Source: an uncultured Bacteroidales bacterium (GTDB lineage Bacteria; Bacteroidota; Bacteroidia; Bacteroidales; Paludibacteraceae). From it: a DNA stretch of 64,000 nt. The translations under genes and the position numbers were made by a program. Position 1 is the stretch's first letter. Every line of letters begins with the position of its first letter. The notes under the pieces are model-generated. The model was not told the origin of the DNA. It saw nothing but the letters and a program-made list of their open reading frames with translations, and did no database searches. Where the stretch lies: contig CAMHKW010000003.1 of NCBI GenBank assembly GCA_946185835.1, positions 37,611 through 101,610 on the forward strand. Direction: 5' to 3'. Below are positions 1 to 9,831 of this stretch, in pieces.

Positions 1-198
1 CTGCGTCTTCTGGTTCTTTTCATATATCTCACCTGAACCGCGTGAAGCAGGCCAGTCGAGAGCCCAGACGGTAGAGAGCCATGCCGAGCGCCACTCACGT
101 TTGAAGGGAGCCCGGTGGTCGACTTGAGCTGCCATGGCTGAGGGCAGCTGCAAGCCGATAACCGACATTACTAATATGATTACTGCTAAACGTTTCAT
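1..198 (-). CDS. GHL10/DigH-like glycan hydrolase, N-terminal fragment (runs off the left edge)
   Basis: The first 66 codons read without a stop from an ATG at 198 to the window edge. The protein starts with a hydrophobic signal peptide (about residues 3-23), followed by KREWRSAWLSTVWALDWPAS, which matches the opening of the GHL10 family (DUF187, family 10-like glycosyl hydrolases such as YngK). The E. coli member DigH cleaves peptidoglycan glycan strands stripped of stem peptides, in the periplasm. The start codon overlaps the stop of the upstream lipoprotein gene (ATGA), so the two are probably translationally coupled and share one operon with susC/susD. The catalytic part lies outside the window, so substrate is inferred from family and context only. 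Confidence 0.75.
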   Translation of the reverse strand, partial: MKRLAVIILVMSVIGLQLPSAMAAQVDHRAPFKREWRSAWLSTVWALDWPASRGSGEIYEKNQKTQ

Positions 199-1925
199 TC
201 GGCTGCAGGTGTTTCAAAAAGTTTGGTTGCCGTAGGATTGATAACGCAGCTATATACGGGCACTCCTTGTATCATATATTCGAGGTGTCCGGTAGACGCA
301 TTATAACGTATCAGACCTGCCTTCGAGGTATCTTTGGGTCGGTATCCGAAGTACACGTCGCCTGTGTTTTTGTCGAGTGCCATCTCGCATATACCCACAT
401 ATTCTCCTTCGGTGCCTTCACCTTCGAGCGAAGAACGTGGTGCGAAGTCGGGTGTGATGCCGGTGCCATCGGCGAAGGTGAGCATATATGGTGCGAGGTC
501 AGCTGTTGACGAGACGGGGTCGACGAGTCCTTGAGGCTCGAGGTCTTCGATTTTAGCGCGATAGACACCTGCACCCATATCTTGGTTGACGGCGAAGTAG
601 AGTACGTCGTTCTGCTCGTCGTATACGAAAGCCTTGATGGCGAATGAGGTGAGCATGGCTCCGATAGCGGGAGCAGGCTCGGTGCCGGTGGTAGGCGCAG
701 TGAGTATGTCGGACTCGTAGAAGCGATAGATACCCAGTCCGTTGTATGTCTTCGACCAGTACCATGCACCTTTGACGCGTGCGAGGCATCCTGTGATAGA
801 GCCATACGACATACCGCGCCCGTAGTATCCGAGGTAGTTGTTTTGCACAAAGTATGGGAAGAGGTCGCCGGCGGCATACTGCTCGTTGCGCATCGACAGA
901 GGCACTTTGAAGATGCCGGTGTTACGGTCGGAGTAGTACAGATACTGGTCTTCTATGTAGCCGTAATAGGGGTCTTGCAGATAGTGTCCGCCTTGGTTGG
1001 TCATCATCGTCTCGATGGTGCTGGCGTCGGGTGCCATGACGGTGATTCTGCCGTCGCCATTGACACCGTCGACATCGTCCATCCACACATACTGACGTCC
1101 GCAGTCGAGCAGGTAGAGTGAGCCTTGTGCGTAGAGCATGTTATAGGTATGCTGTCCGGCACTGACACCCATGTCGTAGGGTTGGATGTCGACGCCTTCG
1201 ACAGTGCGAGAGGCGGGTATCTTGAGTGCCATGATATTACCTTTCTTGACGGCGTAATAGAGTGTTGGTGCCGGTTCGTTGAGAGCCACCTGCACGTTTT
1301 TCTTCACCGTCTCGAGGTATCGGTCGCCTAACTTGACCGCCAGCGAAACGGTCTGCGAGCCTACCTTGGCGAACTTCACCTTACCGAGCTCTTTGTCGGT
1401 ACCGACGAACGAGGCGACAGCCTCGTCGTTCTGGTTGGTGGTACCCTCGGGGAAGCTCCAGTGATATTCGGCGGGCAGGTTATCGGGGTTAGGCAGCTCT
1501 ACCGAGAAGCTGATATAGCTTGTTTTGACTTCGCATATCGGGTCGTCTTGGATAAGGGTGACGATAGGTCTGATGTCGGAGATATAGATAGGCGAGGTCT
1601 TCTTGCCGCCGTTGGCTGTTGCCGTCACATAGAAGGTGCCGGCGGTAGCGAACTTATGAGTTATCACTGTCTCGGAGCCGAGTGGCTGCACCACCGCCGG
1701 TGTCCCGTCGCCGAAGTTCCACTCACAGTCGGTAGTGAGGTCGACGGTAGGATAGAAACGTATTGTAGCTCCCACATAGTAGTCGAGCTGATAGGTGTCG
1801 TCGATCACATCATACGAGAAGTCGATAGCGGGTTGCGGGAAGGTCTCTATTGAAGGGATATGCTCTTTGCAACCTGCAGCGATGACAGCCACGGCAGCCA
1901 TCAAGATGAAAGATATCTTTTTCAT
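195..1925 (-). CDS. PKD-domain outer-surface lipoprotein of the SusCD locus
   Basis: This 576-residue protein has a lipoprotein signal peptide ending in VIAAGC, so Cys19 is the predicted acylated residue. Residues about 50-115 form a PKD-type beta-sandwich with the hallmark WNFGDG, and a weaker second PKD-like segment follows to about 215. The C-terminal 350 residues are rich in aromatic residues and short repeated strand patterns (for example YYSDRNTGIFKVPLS), suggesting a beta-propeller. In SusCD loci of Bacteroidales, lipoproteins in this position usually bind the glycan at the cell surface. The stop codon overlaps the next gene (ATGA), and the gene lies 22 bp after the upstream lipoprotein. 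Ligand is unknown. Confidence 0.8.
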   Translation of the reverse strand: MKKISFILMAAVAVIAAGCKEHIPSIETFPQPAIDFSYDVIDDTYQLDYYVGATIRFYPTVDLTTDCEWNFGDGTPAVVQPLGSETVITHKFATAGTFYVTATANGGKKTSPIYISDIRPIVTLIQDDPICEVKTSYISFSVELPNPDNLPAEYHWSFPEGTTNQNDEAVASFVGTDKELGKVKFAKVGSQTVSLAVKLGDRYLETVKKNVQVALNEPAPTLYYAVKKGNIMALKIPASRTVEGVDIQPYDMGVSAGQHTYNMLYAQGSLYLLDCGRQYVWMDDVDGVNGDGRITVMAPDASTIETMMTNQGGHYLQDPYYGYIEDQYLYYSDRNTGIFKVPLSMRNEQYAAGDLFPYFVQNNYLGYYGRGMSYGSITGCLARVKGAWYWSKTYNGLGIYRFYESDILTAPTTGTEPAPAIGAMLTSFAIKAFVYDEQNDVLYFAVNQDMGAGVYRAKIEDLEPQGLVDPVSSTADLAPYMLTFADGTGITPDFAPRSSLEGEGTEGEYVGICEMALDKNTGDVYFGYRPKDTSKAGLIRYNASTGHLEYMIQGVPVYSCVINPTATKLFETPAAE

Positions 1926-1947
1926 AATCTTCTGTTGTTGTGTGTGA

Positions 1948-2814
1948 TTAGTTGAGTGTTATTTCAGATATTAGCGACAGTCCGGCGTTGTCGTTTTGGT
2001 CGACACATCGGAGTTGTGCTTTGATGGTGTAGCCACGTGAGTAGCTGATGCTCAGTTCACCGGCAGCCGACATGATGAGTTCTTCGAAGCCTAAACCCTG
2101 ATAGAAGGTCTCGAGGGTAGCCGGTATACGGTCGCCAACGAAGTGTTTGAAGGTAGTCTGCGAGTTCTCGTCGAAGGTGTCAGCCACGTACGGCAAGAAG
2201 TTGTCAGCTCGCCATGCCGAGTCGGCTTGTATCTGCAGCAGGGCGTTGAAGTCTTTGTAGGCATTGACGGGGTTGGCTTGCATCAGACGGAAGAGGCTGT
2301 CTTTGAATTGTTGCATAAAGCCGGTGCCGAAATACTGGTCTACTTTTGTAGAGTCGAACTCAGCGGAACCCCACGTAACCTTCGAGAGGGTGTTGCTGGT
2401 GGGGAAGTTGTCGGTGAACTTATACGATCGTTCGTCGGCGTTCCAGCGAGCCTCGTCGTGTGCAAATTTCTTTATCAGCTGCGAGATACGGCGCTCGATG
2501 GTGGTAGCGGAAGTGATGGAATAGGAGGTTGACACCATCCATGGTGCACTTACGTTCTTCTCTTCGTTTTCTATCACGTTATACCACACTTCGAGGTGCG
2601 AGATAGGATATTCGCCGGTGGTGTAGTATTTAGCGTTGAAGCTGACGTCGTTGCCTGCTGGCAACGTGGTTGACGGTATATCCCAGAACACATGAGGCGC
2701 CATTTGTCCGACATATACGACATCGTCGATCATGTCGTGCTTGTCGCAACTCGGCAAAGTGAGCAGTGCTACAGCCGTAGCAGCAAGCAGTGCTATCTTA
2801 GATATGTTTTTCAT
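1948..2814 (-). CDS. Lipoprotein of unknown function in the SusCD locus
   Basis: The 288-residue product has a clear lipoprotein signal peptide (TLPSC, Cys23). I do not recognise the mature domain. It starts with a short beta-rich stretch (VFWDIPSTTLPAGNDVSFNA) resembling an immunoglobulin-like fold, followed by a charged, mainly helical central segment and a final beta-strand segment. The gene sits 70 bp downstream of susD and 22 bp upstream of the PKD lipoprotein, in the place taken by SusE/SusF-like surface glycan-binding proteins in other loci. A glycan-binding role is inferred from position only. Confidence 0.7.
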   Translation of the reverse strand: MKNISKIALLAATAVALLTLPSCDKHDMIDDVVYVGQMAPHVFWDIPSTTLPAGNDVSFNAKYYTTGEYPISHLEVWYNVIENEEKNVSAPWMVSTSYSITSATTIERRISQLIKKFAHDEARWNADERSYKFTDNFPTSNTLSKVTWGSAEFDSTKVDQYFGTGFMQQFKDSLFRLMQANPVNAYKDFNALLQIQADSAWRADNFLPYVADTFDENSQTTFKHFVGDRIPATLETFYQGLGFEELIMSAAGELSISYSRGYTIKAQLRCVDQNDNAGLSLISEITLN

Positions 2815-2884
2815 AATTGCATTTATATAAGTGTGATTACTCTATGCTTAAATATGCTTAGTCTTGTCTCTAAGCTTGATGCGT

Positions 2885-4789
2885 TTACTCAATGCTGCTG
2901 TATTGCAACATCCACTCTCCGTCGCCGTAGGATGTGATGGCTCCGTTGGGGTTGGTAGGCATTTGCCATATCATACGTTTGCGAAGCCAGTCGTGGTTTT
3001 TATAGGCTCCAAGGCGTTTGAGCTCGGTGGAGTTGTACTTATCTTCGGTTTCGGGGTCGGGTTGAATGCGGTTGATCCAAGCATTAGCCGAAATCATGAA
3101 GTTAGTACCTTGGTCGACACTTGTCTCCCAGTGAGGCTGGTAGATGTTATATGGACGGCGCAGCGAGACGGTCTTGTTTTCGGGGAAGCGGTCGGCGGTG
3201 ATAGCCACCTTGGTCTCGTCGTGGACGCGAACCACTTGGTATACATACTTTCCGTCGTATTGTATTCCGTTGGTAGGCGACGAGTAGTTATAGCGTCGAA
3301 CGTCTGTCCATTGCTCGGCATGCAGGTACATTGCCACGTACTTCTGCTGCATCAGGTCGGCGATAGAGAAGTCTTCTGCCGGCAGTCGGACGGCATAGAA
3401 GAGGTCGATGAGTTTGTCTTCGATATCGGCGTCGAGGTTGCCGTCTGCGTCGTATCCTTTGCCTATGTTACCTCTTACCCCATAGCGTTGGAAGCTGCGT
3501 TCGACAGCCTGTCGGGTGGTGGTGTAGGCTGCTCCTTTCTGTCCGAGCCAATACTGAGCCTCAGCCTTGATGAACAGTAGCTCTTCTTCGGTCATGAGGG
3601 CTATATATCCGTCGTCGCGGGTGTAGGGGTTGGTTTTGTTTGTCGAGCAGTACAGGTCGGGGAAATAGACGGCTTTGTAGTCGGTGCCATAGGTGACATC
3701 CATGCCTATGTTATTCTTCAGTCCGCGCAGAGCTTTGGTGGTGCCGTCGGAGCGTGGTTCCATCATCCGTTCGGCTCGCGGGTCGAGAGCGTAGGTCACC
3801 ACAGCTGCCTCGCGTGAGTTGAGTTTTGGGGTGTAGCTGCGGGCATTCAGACCGAGCGAGCGGGGGTAGAAGCCGAGCAGAGCGCACATCATCTCGCCCG
3901 GCACTGCCGAAGTGAGTTCGTTCAGTCGTGCCTGCGGCCATCCGAGGTTCATGTGTGCCATACGGGGTCCCCACTGGCAGTTCTGCTCTTCGGCTGCACC
4001 GCCGTCGAACTTATATATAGGTTCGTTGGCTGCAAAGCCGGCAGCCAGGGCGTCGTCGACGGCATTGATAATCTTCTGGCACATCTCGGGAGTGTTGTTC
4101 ATGTTAGGCAGGTTCCTGACAAGATAGCGGGCATATAGTCCTTTGACGAAGGCTCTCCACTTCTGCAAGTCGCCGTGATACATACGGTCGCCTTTGGCGG
4201 TGATGGTGCCGTTGGTGGGGCAGTTGACCCACTCGGGGTCGTCGTAGAGTCGGAGCAGCTTGTCGAAGGCGCGACCGATAGAGTCGTATATCACCTTCTG
4301 GTCGTCGTAGCCCGGGGTGTTGGCTATATAAGCCTGCGTCATTGCCATCTCTCCAAATTCGTCGGTGGTGATGAGCAGCGAATAGAGGTCGAGGGTCTGT
4401 GCGATGAGGATGTAGTTACGCATACCTCTTTTCTGCGCATCGGCTATCATATACTGTGTGTTGACGCCTATGTCGTAGTAGTGGCGACGCCACTGCGGGT
4501 GACGGTTCATATCCATAAAGCCGCCCCACCCTGTCTTATAAGAGAAGGTGCTGGTCTGGCTTCTGCCGGTGGTGGTGAGGCACTGACCGAGGTAGATATT
4601 ATATTCGGCATTGTCGAAGGCTTCTTGCACGGTGAAGAACAGCGCCGAGGGTAACACCACGTCGCAGGTGACAGACACGGGGTTGTCAGGCGAGGTATTG
4701 ATATCGAACATATCGTGGCATCCGGCAAGCGTTAACATCGTTGCCGCTGCTACCATTATAGAACTAATCTTTTTCATAGTGTTCTGCAT
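2885..4789 (-). CDS. susD: SusD/RagB-family nutrient-binding lipoprotein
   Basis: SusD proteins are alpha-helical, TPR-based lipoproteins that cap the SusC barrel and pass oligosaccharides or peptides to it. The sequence has a lipoprotein signal (TLAGC) and, near residue 120, YSLLITTDEFGEMAMTQAY, which fits the conserved SusD pattern YxxLxxxFGDVPYxEA. The 634-residue length fits the longer SusD-like subfamily. The ATG at 4789 gives MQNTMKK; the internal ATG at 4777 gives a more typical signal start (MKKISSIM) and may be the true start. It lies 2 bp after susC, so the pair is co-transcribed. The specific ligand is not readable from sequence; the neighbours suggest peptidoglycan-derived sugars. 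Confidence 0.9.
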   Translation of the reverse strand: MQNTMKKISSIMVAAATMLTLAGCHDMFDINTSPDNPVSVTCDVVLPSALFFTVQEAFDNAEYNIYLGQCLTTTGRSQTSTFSYKTGWGGFMDMNRHPQWRRHYYDIGVNTQYMIADAQKRGMRNYILIAQTLDLYSLLITTDEFGEMAMTQAYIANTPGYDDQKVIYDSIGRAFDKLLRLYDDPEWVNCPTNGTITAKGDRMYHGDLQKWRAFVKGLYARYLVRNLPNMNNTPEMCQKIINAVDDALAAGFAANEPIYKFDGGAAEEQNCQWGPRMAHMNLGWPQARLNELTSAVPGEMMCALLGFYPRSLGLNARSYTPKLNSREAAVVTYALDPRAERMMEPRSDGTTKALRGLKNNIGMDVTYGTDYKAVYFPDLYCSTNKTNPYTRDDGYIALMTEEELLFIKAEAQYWLGQKGAAYTTTRQAVERSFQRYGVRGNIGKGYDADGNLDADIEDKLIDLFYAVRLPAEDFSIADLMQQKYVAMYLHAEQWTDVRRYNYSSPTNGIQYDGKYVYQVVRVHDETKVAITADRFPENKTVSLRRPYNIYQPHWETSVDQGTNFMISANAWINRIQPDPETEDKYNSTELKRLGAYKNHDWLRKRMIWQMPTNPNGAITSYGDGEWMLQYSSIE

Positions 4790-4791
4790 TT

Positions 4792-7700
4792 TTAGAATTG
4801 CATTTGGAAGGAGAGGCTATAGCTACGCGTCTGTGGCACTGCAAAATAGTCGATACCGGAAGCGCCAGTACCATATCCGTCGGTGTCGGAGTTGATTTGC
4901 GGGTCAGAGCCGGTGTAGCGCGTTATCAGGAAGAGGTTGTTTCCTGTCAGTGAGAGTTTGATATCGTTGATACCTTTGACGTTTTTGAGCAGGTCTTTGA
5001 AATCGTATGTGAGTGTGACGTACTGCAGTCGGATGTAACTACCTTTCTCGAGGAAGTTAGACGACACGGCATAGTAGTAGTTGTTGATGGTGGTGGGGTC
5101 GAGCACTATAGGTTTGGTATTCTGCTCGTATACGGGGTTGCCGTTGGCGTCGGTGCCGGTCTGCACCACTCCGTCCCATACCACTTGTCGTCCGCGGTAG
5201 AACTCGAGGTTGGTTGACATGCCGTTAGAGAGCATCGAGCGGCCTGTGATATTGACCACGTCGCCTCCGACACGTCCTTCGAACAGTGCGCTCAGCGTCC
5301 AGCCTTTGTACTTGAGTGAGGTAGTCAGACCGGACATGAATACAGGTTCGCGGTTACCGATGAGTACCGACTTTGTAGGGTTGATTTGGGGGTATCCGTT
5401 TTCGTCGCAGATGATACGTCCGTCTTCTGTACGGAGGTAGTCCTTACCTGAGATGGCGGTGGTTGAGCCGTGCAGGAAGGCGGTAGGATAGAGGTCGGTG
5501 TAGCCCGAGCCTTCTATCTCTTGCATGTCGTCCGGCAGGTCGACTACGTATCCACGGTTCAGACCGAAGTTAAGTCCGGCAGTCCAGAGCCATCCGTTGC
5601 GGCGGATAATGTCTTGTTCGAGGGTGAACTCGAAGCCGCGGTTGCGCACCGTACCTTCGTTACGTGTCTGCAACACATGACCGGTGGTAAGGGGCACGCG
5701 CACCGTCACTATCTGGTTGGCTGTCTCCATCGAATAGTAGGCGAGGTCGAGACGGGTGCGGTTGTCGAAGAAACGCAGGTCGGCACCTATCTCCCACGAG
5801 GTCGACATCTCGGGTACGAGGTTGAAGCCGACGGTGTATGAGGCATAGGTAGAGTAACCGCCGTCGGGCAGAGTGGCGAACTGCGTAAAGCGGCGGTCGA
5901 ACAGATAGGGAGGTGCGTCTTTACCTACCATAGCGAAGTTACCACGCAGCTTACCGTAGGAGAACCAGTTGTTTCTGGTATCGTTCCAGCCAAACAGCTC
6001 AGAGAAGATCAGACCGGCTGTCACCGAGGGGTAGAAATATGGGCTTTGGTCCCACACGAGTGTCGATGACCAGTCCCAACGGGCGGTGGCAGACAGAGTG
6101 GCGAGACCTTTGTAGTCGGCACGTATCTCGCCGTACACACCACCTTTGCGAGTGTGCGAGTGCTGAGTGTTGGCGTCGCCCACCGAGCCGGTGCCGAGGT
6201 GGTCGCTTACGTTAGCCATCGAGTAAACGCCGGGGATGATGAAGTCGCGTCCTGCCACGTTGGTAGAGATGCTCTTGCGGTCTTTGAACTCGGCACCGAG
6301 CATAGCATCGAGACCGAAGCCGAGGGGCAGGTCGGCATGATACTGCGCCATCACCAATGCCGTTATCAGTCGGCTTTCGCTCATCGAGGTGCTATATTCG
6401 CCAAGCGAGCTTTTCGACAGCTCGTCGAGTTCTTTTTGTGTGATGGCGTTGGTGTTGCGATAGGCGTCGGTGTTGGTGGAGTCGGCGAGTTGCATATCGT
6501 CGAAGCGGGGGACGCTATATCCATCGTAATGATAGTTGTTCTGGTCCATACTCAGACGTGCTGTGATGTCAAGACCTTTGACGGGTTTGATAACCACAAA
6601 GCCTTGCAACAGAGTACGTGTCGACTTATTCTCGCCTTGGTCGGCATATCTTGAGAAGAGCGGGCTGAGCGACGAGGCTGTCTTCTTGGTGTCGTCGTAG
6701 TAGAGGAAGCGTATGTTGTCGGGTGTATAGCCGCCTTCCATATTTATAAGGTACTTGGTGATGTCGTCGTTGATAGGCCAGCTGTATATGCCGCTTATGC
6801 TACCTGCTCCGCGATAGCGGTTGTGGATGACGTTACCCATCATACCTATGGTGATATATTTGTTGGGTGAGAAGTCGCCTTTCACCAATGCCGTCACTTT
6901 CTCGCGGTAGTCGTTGGGCACTATACCGTCGGCTTTGGAGTACGAAGCCGATGCCATGCCTTTGAACTTCTCTGAGCCGCCGGTGACGTTGAGGTCGTAT
7001 TTATGGTAGAACCCATAGTCTTTGAAGTAGTTACGCACGTTGTCGTAGAGCACGTCGTCGGATGTGACGACAGGTCCCATACCGTTTTTGGTTTTCTCGC
7101 GGTAGAAGCCGTTGGATCCGGGCAGGTACTTCATCTGTGTGCGTATCAGGTTGGCGGGTGTGTCGAACTGCCAGCTGGCGTTGACTGTTGCCTGCACCTT
7201 ACCCACTTGTGCTGCCTTGGTGGTGATCATCAGTACGCCGTTGGCAGCTTCTTGTCCGTATAGAGCCGATGCAGCAGCACCCTTTAGCACTGTCACGCTT
7301 TCGATATCGTTGGGGTTGATATCGCCGGCTGAGCCTGTAAGAGGCATACCGTCGAGTACGATAAGGGGGTTGTTGCTTTGTGTGGAGGAGATAGAGGTGA
7401 TACCGCGCAGCACTATCTGCGAGCCTGAGTTAGGCGAGCCACCCGAGTTGGTGACGTTGACACCTGCCACTTTACCTTGCAGGGCGTCGATGAAGTTAGC
7501 CGACTTGCTTTCGGTGAGGTCGTCGGAGTTGACGTTTTGCACGGCGAAGTTCAGTCGTTTCTTCTCTTGCTTGACGCCCATGGCGGTTACTACCGTCTCT
7601 TCCAGAGCGATAGCGTCGGCACGCAGCACGATGTTGTGTTTGACGCCACTGACTCTGAGTTCTTGCGTCTTCATTCCCACGTAGCTGACTACGAGAGTAG

Positions 7701-7896
7701 CTTTGTCGGCTACGGTAAGAGTGTAGACGCCGTCGATGTCGGTGATGGTACCGTTAGAGGTCCCCTTTTCGAGTACCGAAGCTCCTATCACGGGTTCTCC
7801 GTCCTCGGCAGAGGTGATTACGCCCGTCACTGTAATGGTAGCCCATGTGAGCGATGCCGACAGTAACAAAGCGAACAATAAGAGTACTTTTTTCAT
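4792..7896 (-). CDS. susC: SusC/RagA-family TonB-dependent outer membrane transporter
   Basis: This 1034-residue protein has a signal peptide, an N-terminal carboxypeptidase-regulatory-like domain (about 20-105), a TonB plug (about 110-230) and a 22-stranded barrel ending in aromatic F-Q-M-Q-F, as expected for BAM recognition. The plug carries typical SusC motifs: DALQGKVAGVNV, VLDGMPL and NPNDIESVTVLKGAAASALYG. It imports the substrate held by SusD, powered by TonB-ExbBD. The order murK-murQ-susC-susD-lipoproteins-GHL10 on one strand suggests one transcript. The gap to murQ is 58 bp and shows no clear promoter. Confidence 0.95.
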   Translation of the reverse strand: MKKVLLLFALLLSASLTWATITVTGVITSAEDGEPVIGASVLEKGTSNGTITDIDGVYTLTVADKATLVVSYVGMKTQELRVSGVKHNIVLRADAIALEETVVTAMGVKQEKKRLNFAVQNVNSDDLTESKSANFIDALQGKVAGVNVTNSGGSPNSGSQIVLRGITSISSTQSNNPLIVLDGMPLTGSAGDINPNDIESVTVLKGAAASALYGQEAANGVLMITTKAAQVGKVQATVNASWQFDTPANLIRTQMKYLPGSNGFYREKTKNGMGPVVTSDDVLYDNVRNYFKDYGFYHKYDLNVTGGSEKFKGMASASYSKADGIVPNDYREKVTALVKGDFSPNKYITIGMMGNVIHNRYRGAGSISGIYSWPINDDITKYLINMEGGYTPDNIRFLYYDDTKKTASSLSPLFSRYADQGENKSTRTLLQGFVVIKPVKGLDITARLSMDQNNYHYDGYSVPRFDDMQLADSTNTDAYRNTNAITQKELDELSKSSLGEYSTSMSESRLITALVMAQYHADLPLGFGLDAMLGAEFKDRKSISTNVAGRDFIIPGVYSMANVSDHLGTGSVGDANTQHSHTRKGGVYGEIRADYKGLATLSATARWDWSSTLVWDQSPYFYPSVTAGLIFSELFGWNDTRNNWFSYGKLRGNFAMVGKDAPPYLFDRRFTQFATLPDGGYSTYASYTVGFNLVPEMSTSWEIGADLRFFDNRTRLDLAYYSMETANQIVTVRVPLTTGHVLQTRNEGTVRNRGFEFTLEQDIIRRNGWLWTAGLNFGLNRGYVVDLPDDMQEIEGSGYTDLYPTAFLHGSTTAISGKDYLRTEDGRIICDENGYPQINPTKSVLIGNREPVFMSGLTTSLKYKGWTLSALFEGRVGGDVVNITGRSMLSNGMSTNLEFYRGRQVVWDGVVQTGTDANGNPVYEQNTKPIVLDPTTINNYYYAVSSNFLEKGSYIRLQYVTLTYDFKDLLKNVKGINDIKLSLTGNNLFLITRYTGSDPQINSDTDGYGTGASGIDYFAVPQTRSYSLSFQMQF

Positions 7897-7954
7897 ACGG
7901 CTAAATGTTTTTCATTGGTTATTGAGGGTTTAATATGGTGTTTTTATGTCTGCC

Positions 7955-8773
7955 TTAAGCTTGTGCACTTCGGTATGCGTCGACGGCTTTCTTTACCGAG
8001 CCGTGCAACAGCAGCAGTTGCTGTGCCCGCTCGTAGTCTAAGCCGAGTTCTTCGACGAGCATTCGTGTTCCTCGGTCGACGAGTTTCTTGTTCGACAGTT
8101 GCATGTTAACCATCTTGTTGCCTTTCACTCGTCCGAGACGAATCATAGTGACGGTGGTTATCATGTTGAGTATCATCTTCTGTGCAGTGCCTGACTTAAG
8201 TCTTGTAGAGCCGGTGACGAACTCGGGTCCGACGACGGCTTCGATAGGTATCTGTGCCTCAGCGGCGACGGGCGAGTCGGGGTTACAGCTGATGCTTGCC
8301 GTCAGGCAGCCGAATTGGCGTGCATGCCTGAGTCCTCCTACCACGTATGGTGTCGTTCCCGATGCGGCAATGCCGATGACGGTGTCGAGAGGTGTTATCC
8401 CTCGGTCTTGCAGCTCTTGCCACGACCGTTCGGGATCGTCTTCGGCTTTCTCTACGGGGTTACGCAGTGCCACCTCGCCTCCTGCTATCAGTCCGATGAC
8501 GTAGGTATTAGGCATTCCGAAGGTAGGTGGTATCTCGCTGGCGTCGAGCACTCCGAGTCTGCCGGACGTACCTGCTCCGAGGTAGAAGATTCTGCCACCT
8601 TGTTGCATACGAGGCACTATCTGCTCTACGAGTTTCTCTACCTGTGGCAAAGTGCGGCTTACCGCCACTGCCACCTTTTGGTCTTCCTCGTTCATCTCGA
8701 CAAGCAACTCGTGTACACTCTTGCGGTCGAGATTGTCGTGAAGAGAGGTCTGTTCTGTTATTTTCTGAAACAT
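7955..8773 (-). CDS. murQ: N-acetylmuramic acid 6-phosphate etherase MurQ
   Basis: MurQ removes the D-lactyl ether from MurNAc-6-phosphate in the cytoplasm, giving GlcNAc-6-phosphate and D-lactate, a key step of peptidoglycan recycling. The 272-residue SIS-fold protein has the family signature GAGTSGRLGVLDASE, and AGGEVALRNPVEKAEDD, which carries the second conserved acidic residue. Length is slightly below the usual 295-305 because the N-terminus is compact. It is the second gene of the probable operon, after the sugar kinase, and precedes susC. The gap to the kinase holds an octanucleotide repeat array. Confidence 0.95.
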   Translation of the reverse strand: MFQKITEQTSLHDNLDRKSVHELLVEMNEEDQKVAVAVSRTLPQVEKLVEQIVPRMQQGGRIFYLGAGTSGRLGVLDASEIPPTFGMPNTYVIGLIAGGEVALRNPVEKAEDDPERSWQELQDRGITPLDTVIGIAASGTTPYVVGGLRHARQFGCLTASISCNPDSPVAAEAQIPIEAVVGPEFVTGSTRLKSGTAQKMILNMITTVTMIRLGRVKGNKMVNMQLSNKKLVDRGTRMLVEELGLDYERAQQLLLLHGSVKKAVDAYRSAQA

Positions 8774-8795
8774 AAAGGGTGTTTTATGCTTTGCT

Positions 8796-8854
8796 TTCGG
8801 GATCTCGGGATTTCGTGATCTCGGGATTTCGGAATACCGGAATGCCGGAAATCC
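8796..8854. repeat. Octanucleotide array (murK-murQ gap)
   Basis: About seven degenerate copies of an 8-nt unit, GATNTCGG drifting to AATACCGG, fill most of the gap between murQ and the kinase gene. The same family recurs at five other intergenic places in the window. The period is not a multiple of three and no reading frame is favoured. Confidence 0.8.
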
Positions 8855-8860
8855 TTAGAG

Positions 8861-9706
8861 CTACAGCTTATGGAATCGTTTGAGTCCTTCGATTGGTGAT
8901 TGCAGTATTTGTCCGCAGCGTATGCCGTTGTCGGCAAGCACTTTCTTAAGAACGTCTTGATAATAGTAAGCTATCGAGCCTACGAACCCTACTTCGAGGT
9001 CTGCGGGGTATTGCTTGAGTATACGCTTAGCGAAGTAGTCAAAATGCCGATAGACCAGGTCATAAATCAGCGGGTTGTCGATATTGTCGGCACAGAAACG
9101 CGAGAGCGAGGCGAGGTATCTGTTAGGAAAGGTCTTGCGGTAGACGTTTTCGATGATGTCGGCCTGCGAGGTATGGTACTCTTGCAAGAACTTCTGTTTG
9201 AGTTCTTCGTCGAGTTGGTCCTTGAGCAAGTCAGCCACGAGGCGTTTTCCGAGAACGGCTCCCGAGCCTTCGTCGCCGAGAATAAAACCAAGAGCCGGCA
9301 CGTTTTTCACGAATTTCTCGCCGTCGTATTGACACGAGTTAGAGCCGGTACCGAGGATACATGCCACACCCGCTGTCGTTCCCAGAAGGGCGCGCGCCGC
9401 ACCTACCATGTCGCTATACACCTCGATAGCCTGACAACTGCGGAAACACTGCGACAATGCATATTGCACCAGAGGGATCTTCTCGGGCGTGCAACCGGCG
9501 CCATAGAAATGGATACGGTCGATCTTGCCCACCCACATGAGGTGCGCTATCTGAGGCAGAAGCTGGTTGGAGATTGTGTTTTTGATGCCATCGGGCGTTT
9601 GCTGAAAAGGATTGATACCGTCGGTTGTAAACTCTTCGGTCTGTCCGCTCTGAGTGAGAAGACACCATTGTGTCTTGGTAGAGCCGCTGTCTGCAATAAG
9701 AATCAT
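8861..9706 (-). CDS. murK: BadF/BadG-family amino-sugar kinase (MurK/GlcNAc-kinase-like)
   Basis: The 281-residue protein has the ASKHA ATPase layout: phosphate-1 motif IADSGSTKTQW at the N-terminus, then LGTGSNSC and PALGFILGDEGSGAVLGKRL in the middle. This is the BadF/BadG/BcrA/BcrD family, which includes N-acetylglucosamine kinases and, in the related oral bacterium Tannerella forsythia, a MurNAc kinase (MurK) encoded near murQ. The reaction is ATP-dependent phosphorylation at C6 of an amino sugar. Placement directly before murQ supports MurNAc as substrate, but GlcNAc specificity cannot be excluded. It is the first gene after a minus-strand promoter at 9796-9765. Confidence 0.8.
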   Translation of the reverse strand: MILIADSGSTKTQWCLLTQSGQTEEFTTDGINPFQQTPDGIKNTISNQLLPQIAHLMWVGKIDRIHFYGAGCTPEKIPLVQYALSQCFRSCQAIEVYSDMVGAARALLGTTAGVACILGTGSNSCQYDGEKFVKNVPALGFILGDEGSGAVLGKRLVADLLKDQLDEELKQKFLQEYHTSQADIIENVYRKTFPNRYLASLSRFCADNIDNPLIYDLVYRHFDYFAKRILKQYPADLEVGFVGSIAYYYQDVLKKVLADNGIRCGQILQSPIEGLKRFHKL

Positions 9707-9764
9707 TTTCGTGAGAGAATTAGTTTAAGGAATCAAAAAAAAACATTCTTGTTTTTTCAGTTCG

Positions 9765-9796
9765 CAAAGATAATAATTTTTCTGGAAACAAGCAAA
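9765..9796 (-). promoter_or_regulatory. Bacteroidales-type promoter for the murK-murQ-susCD operon
   Basis: On the minus strand a TTTG (-33) at 9796-9793 is followed by 20 nt and TATCTTTG (-7) at 9772-9765. This matches the phylum consensus closely. The start codon of the kinase gene is 59 nt downstream. Confidence 0.75.
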
Positions 9797-9831
9797 CGTA
9801 TAGTTTTTTTTCTTTTTTCTTTTTACATATA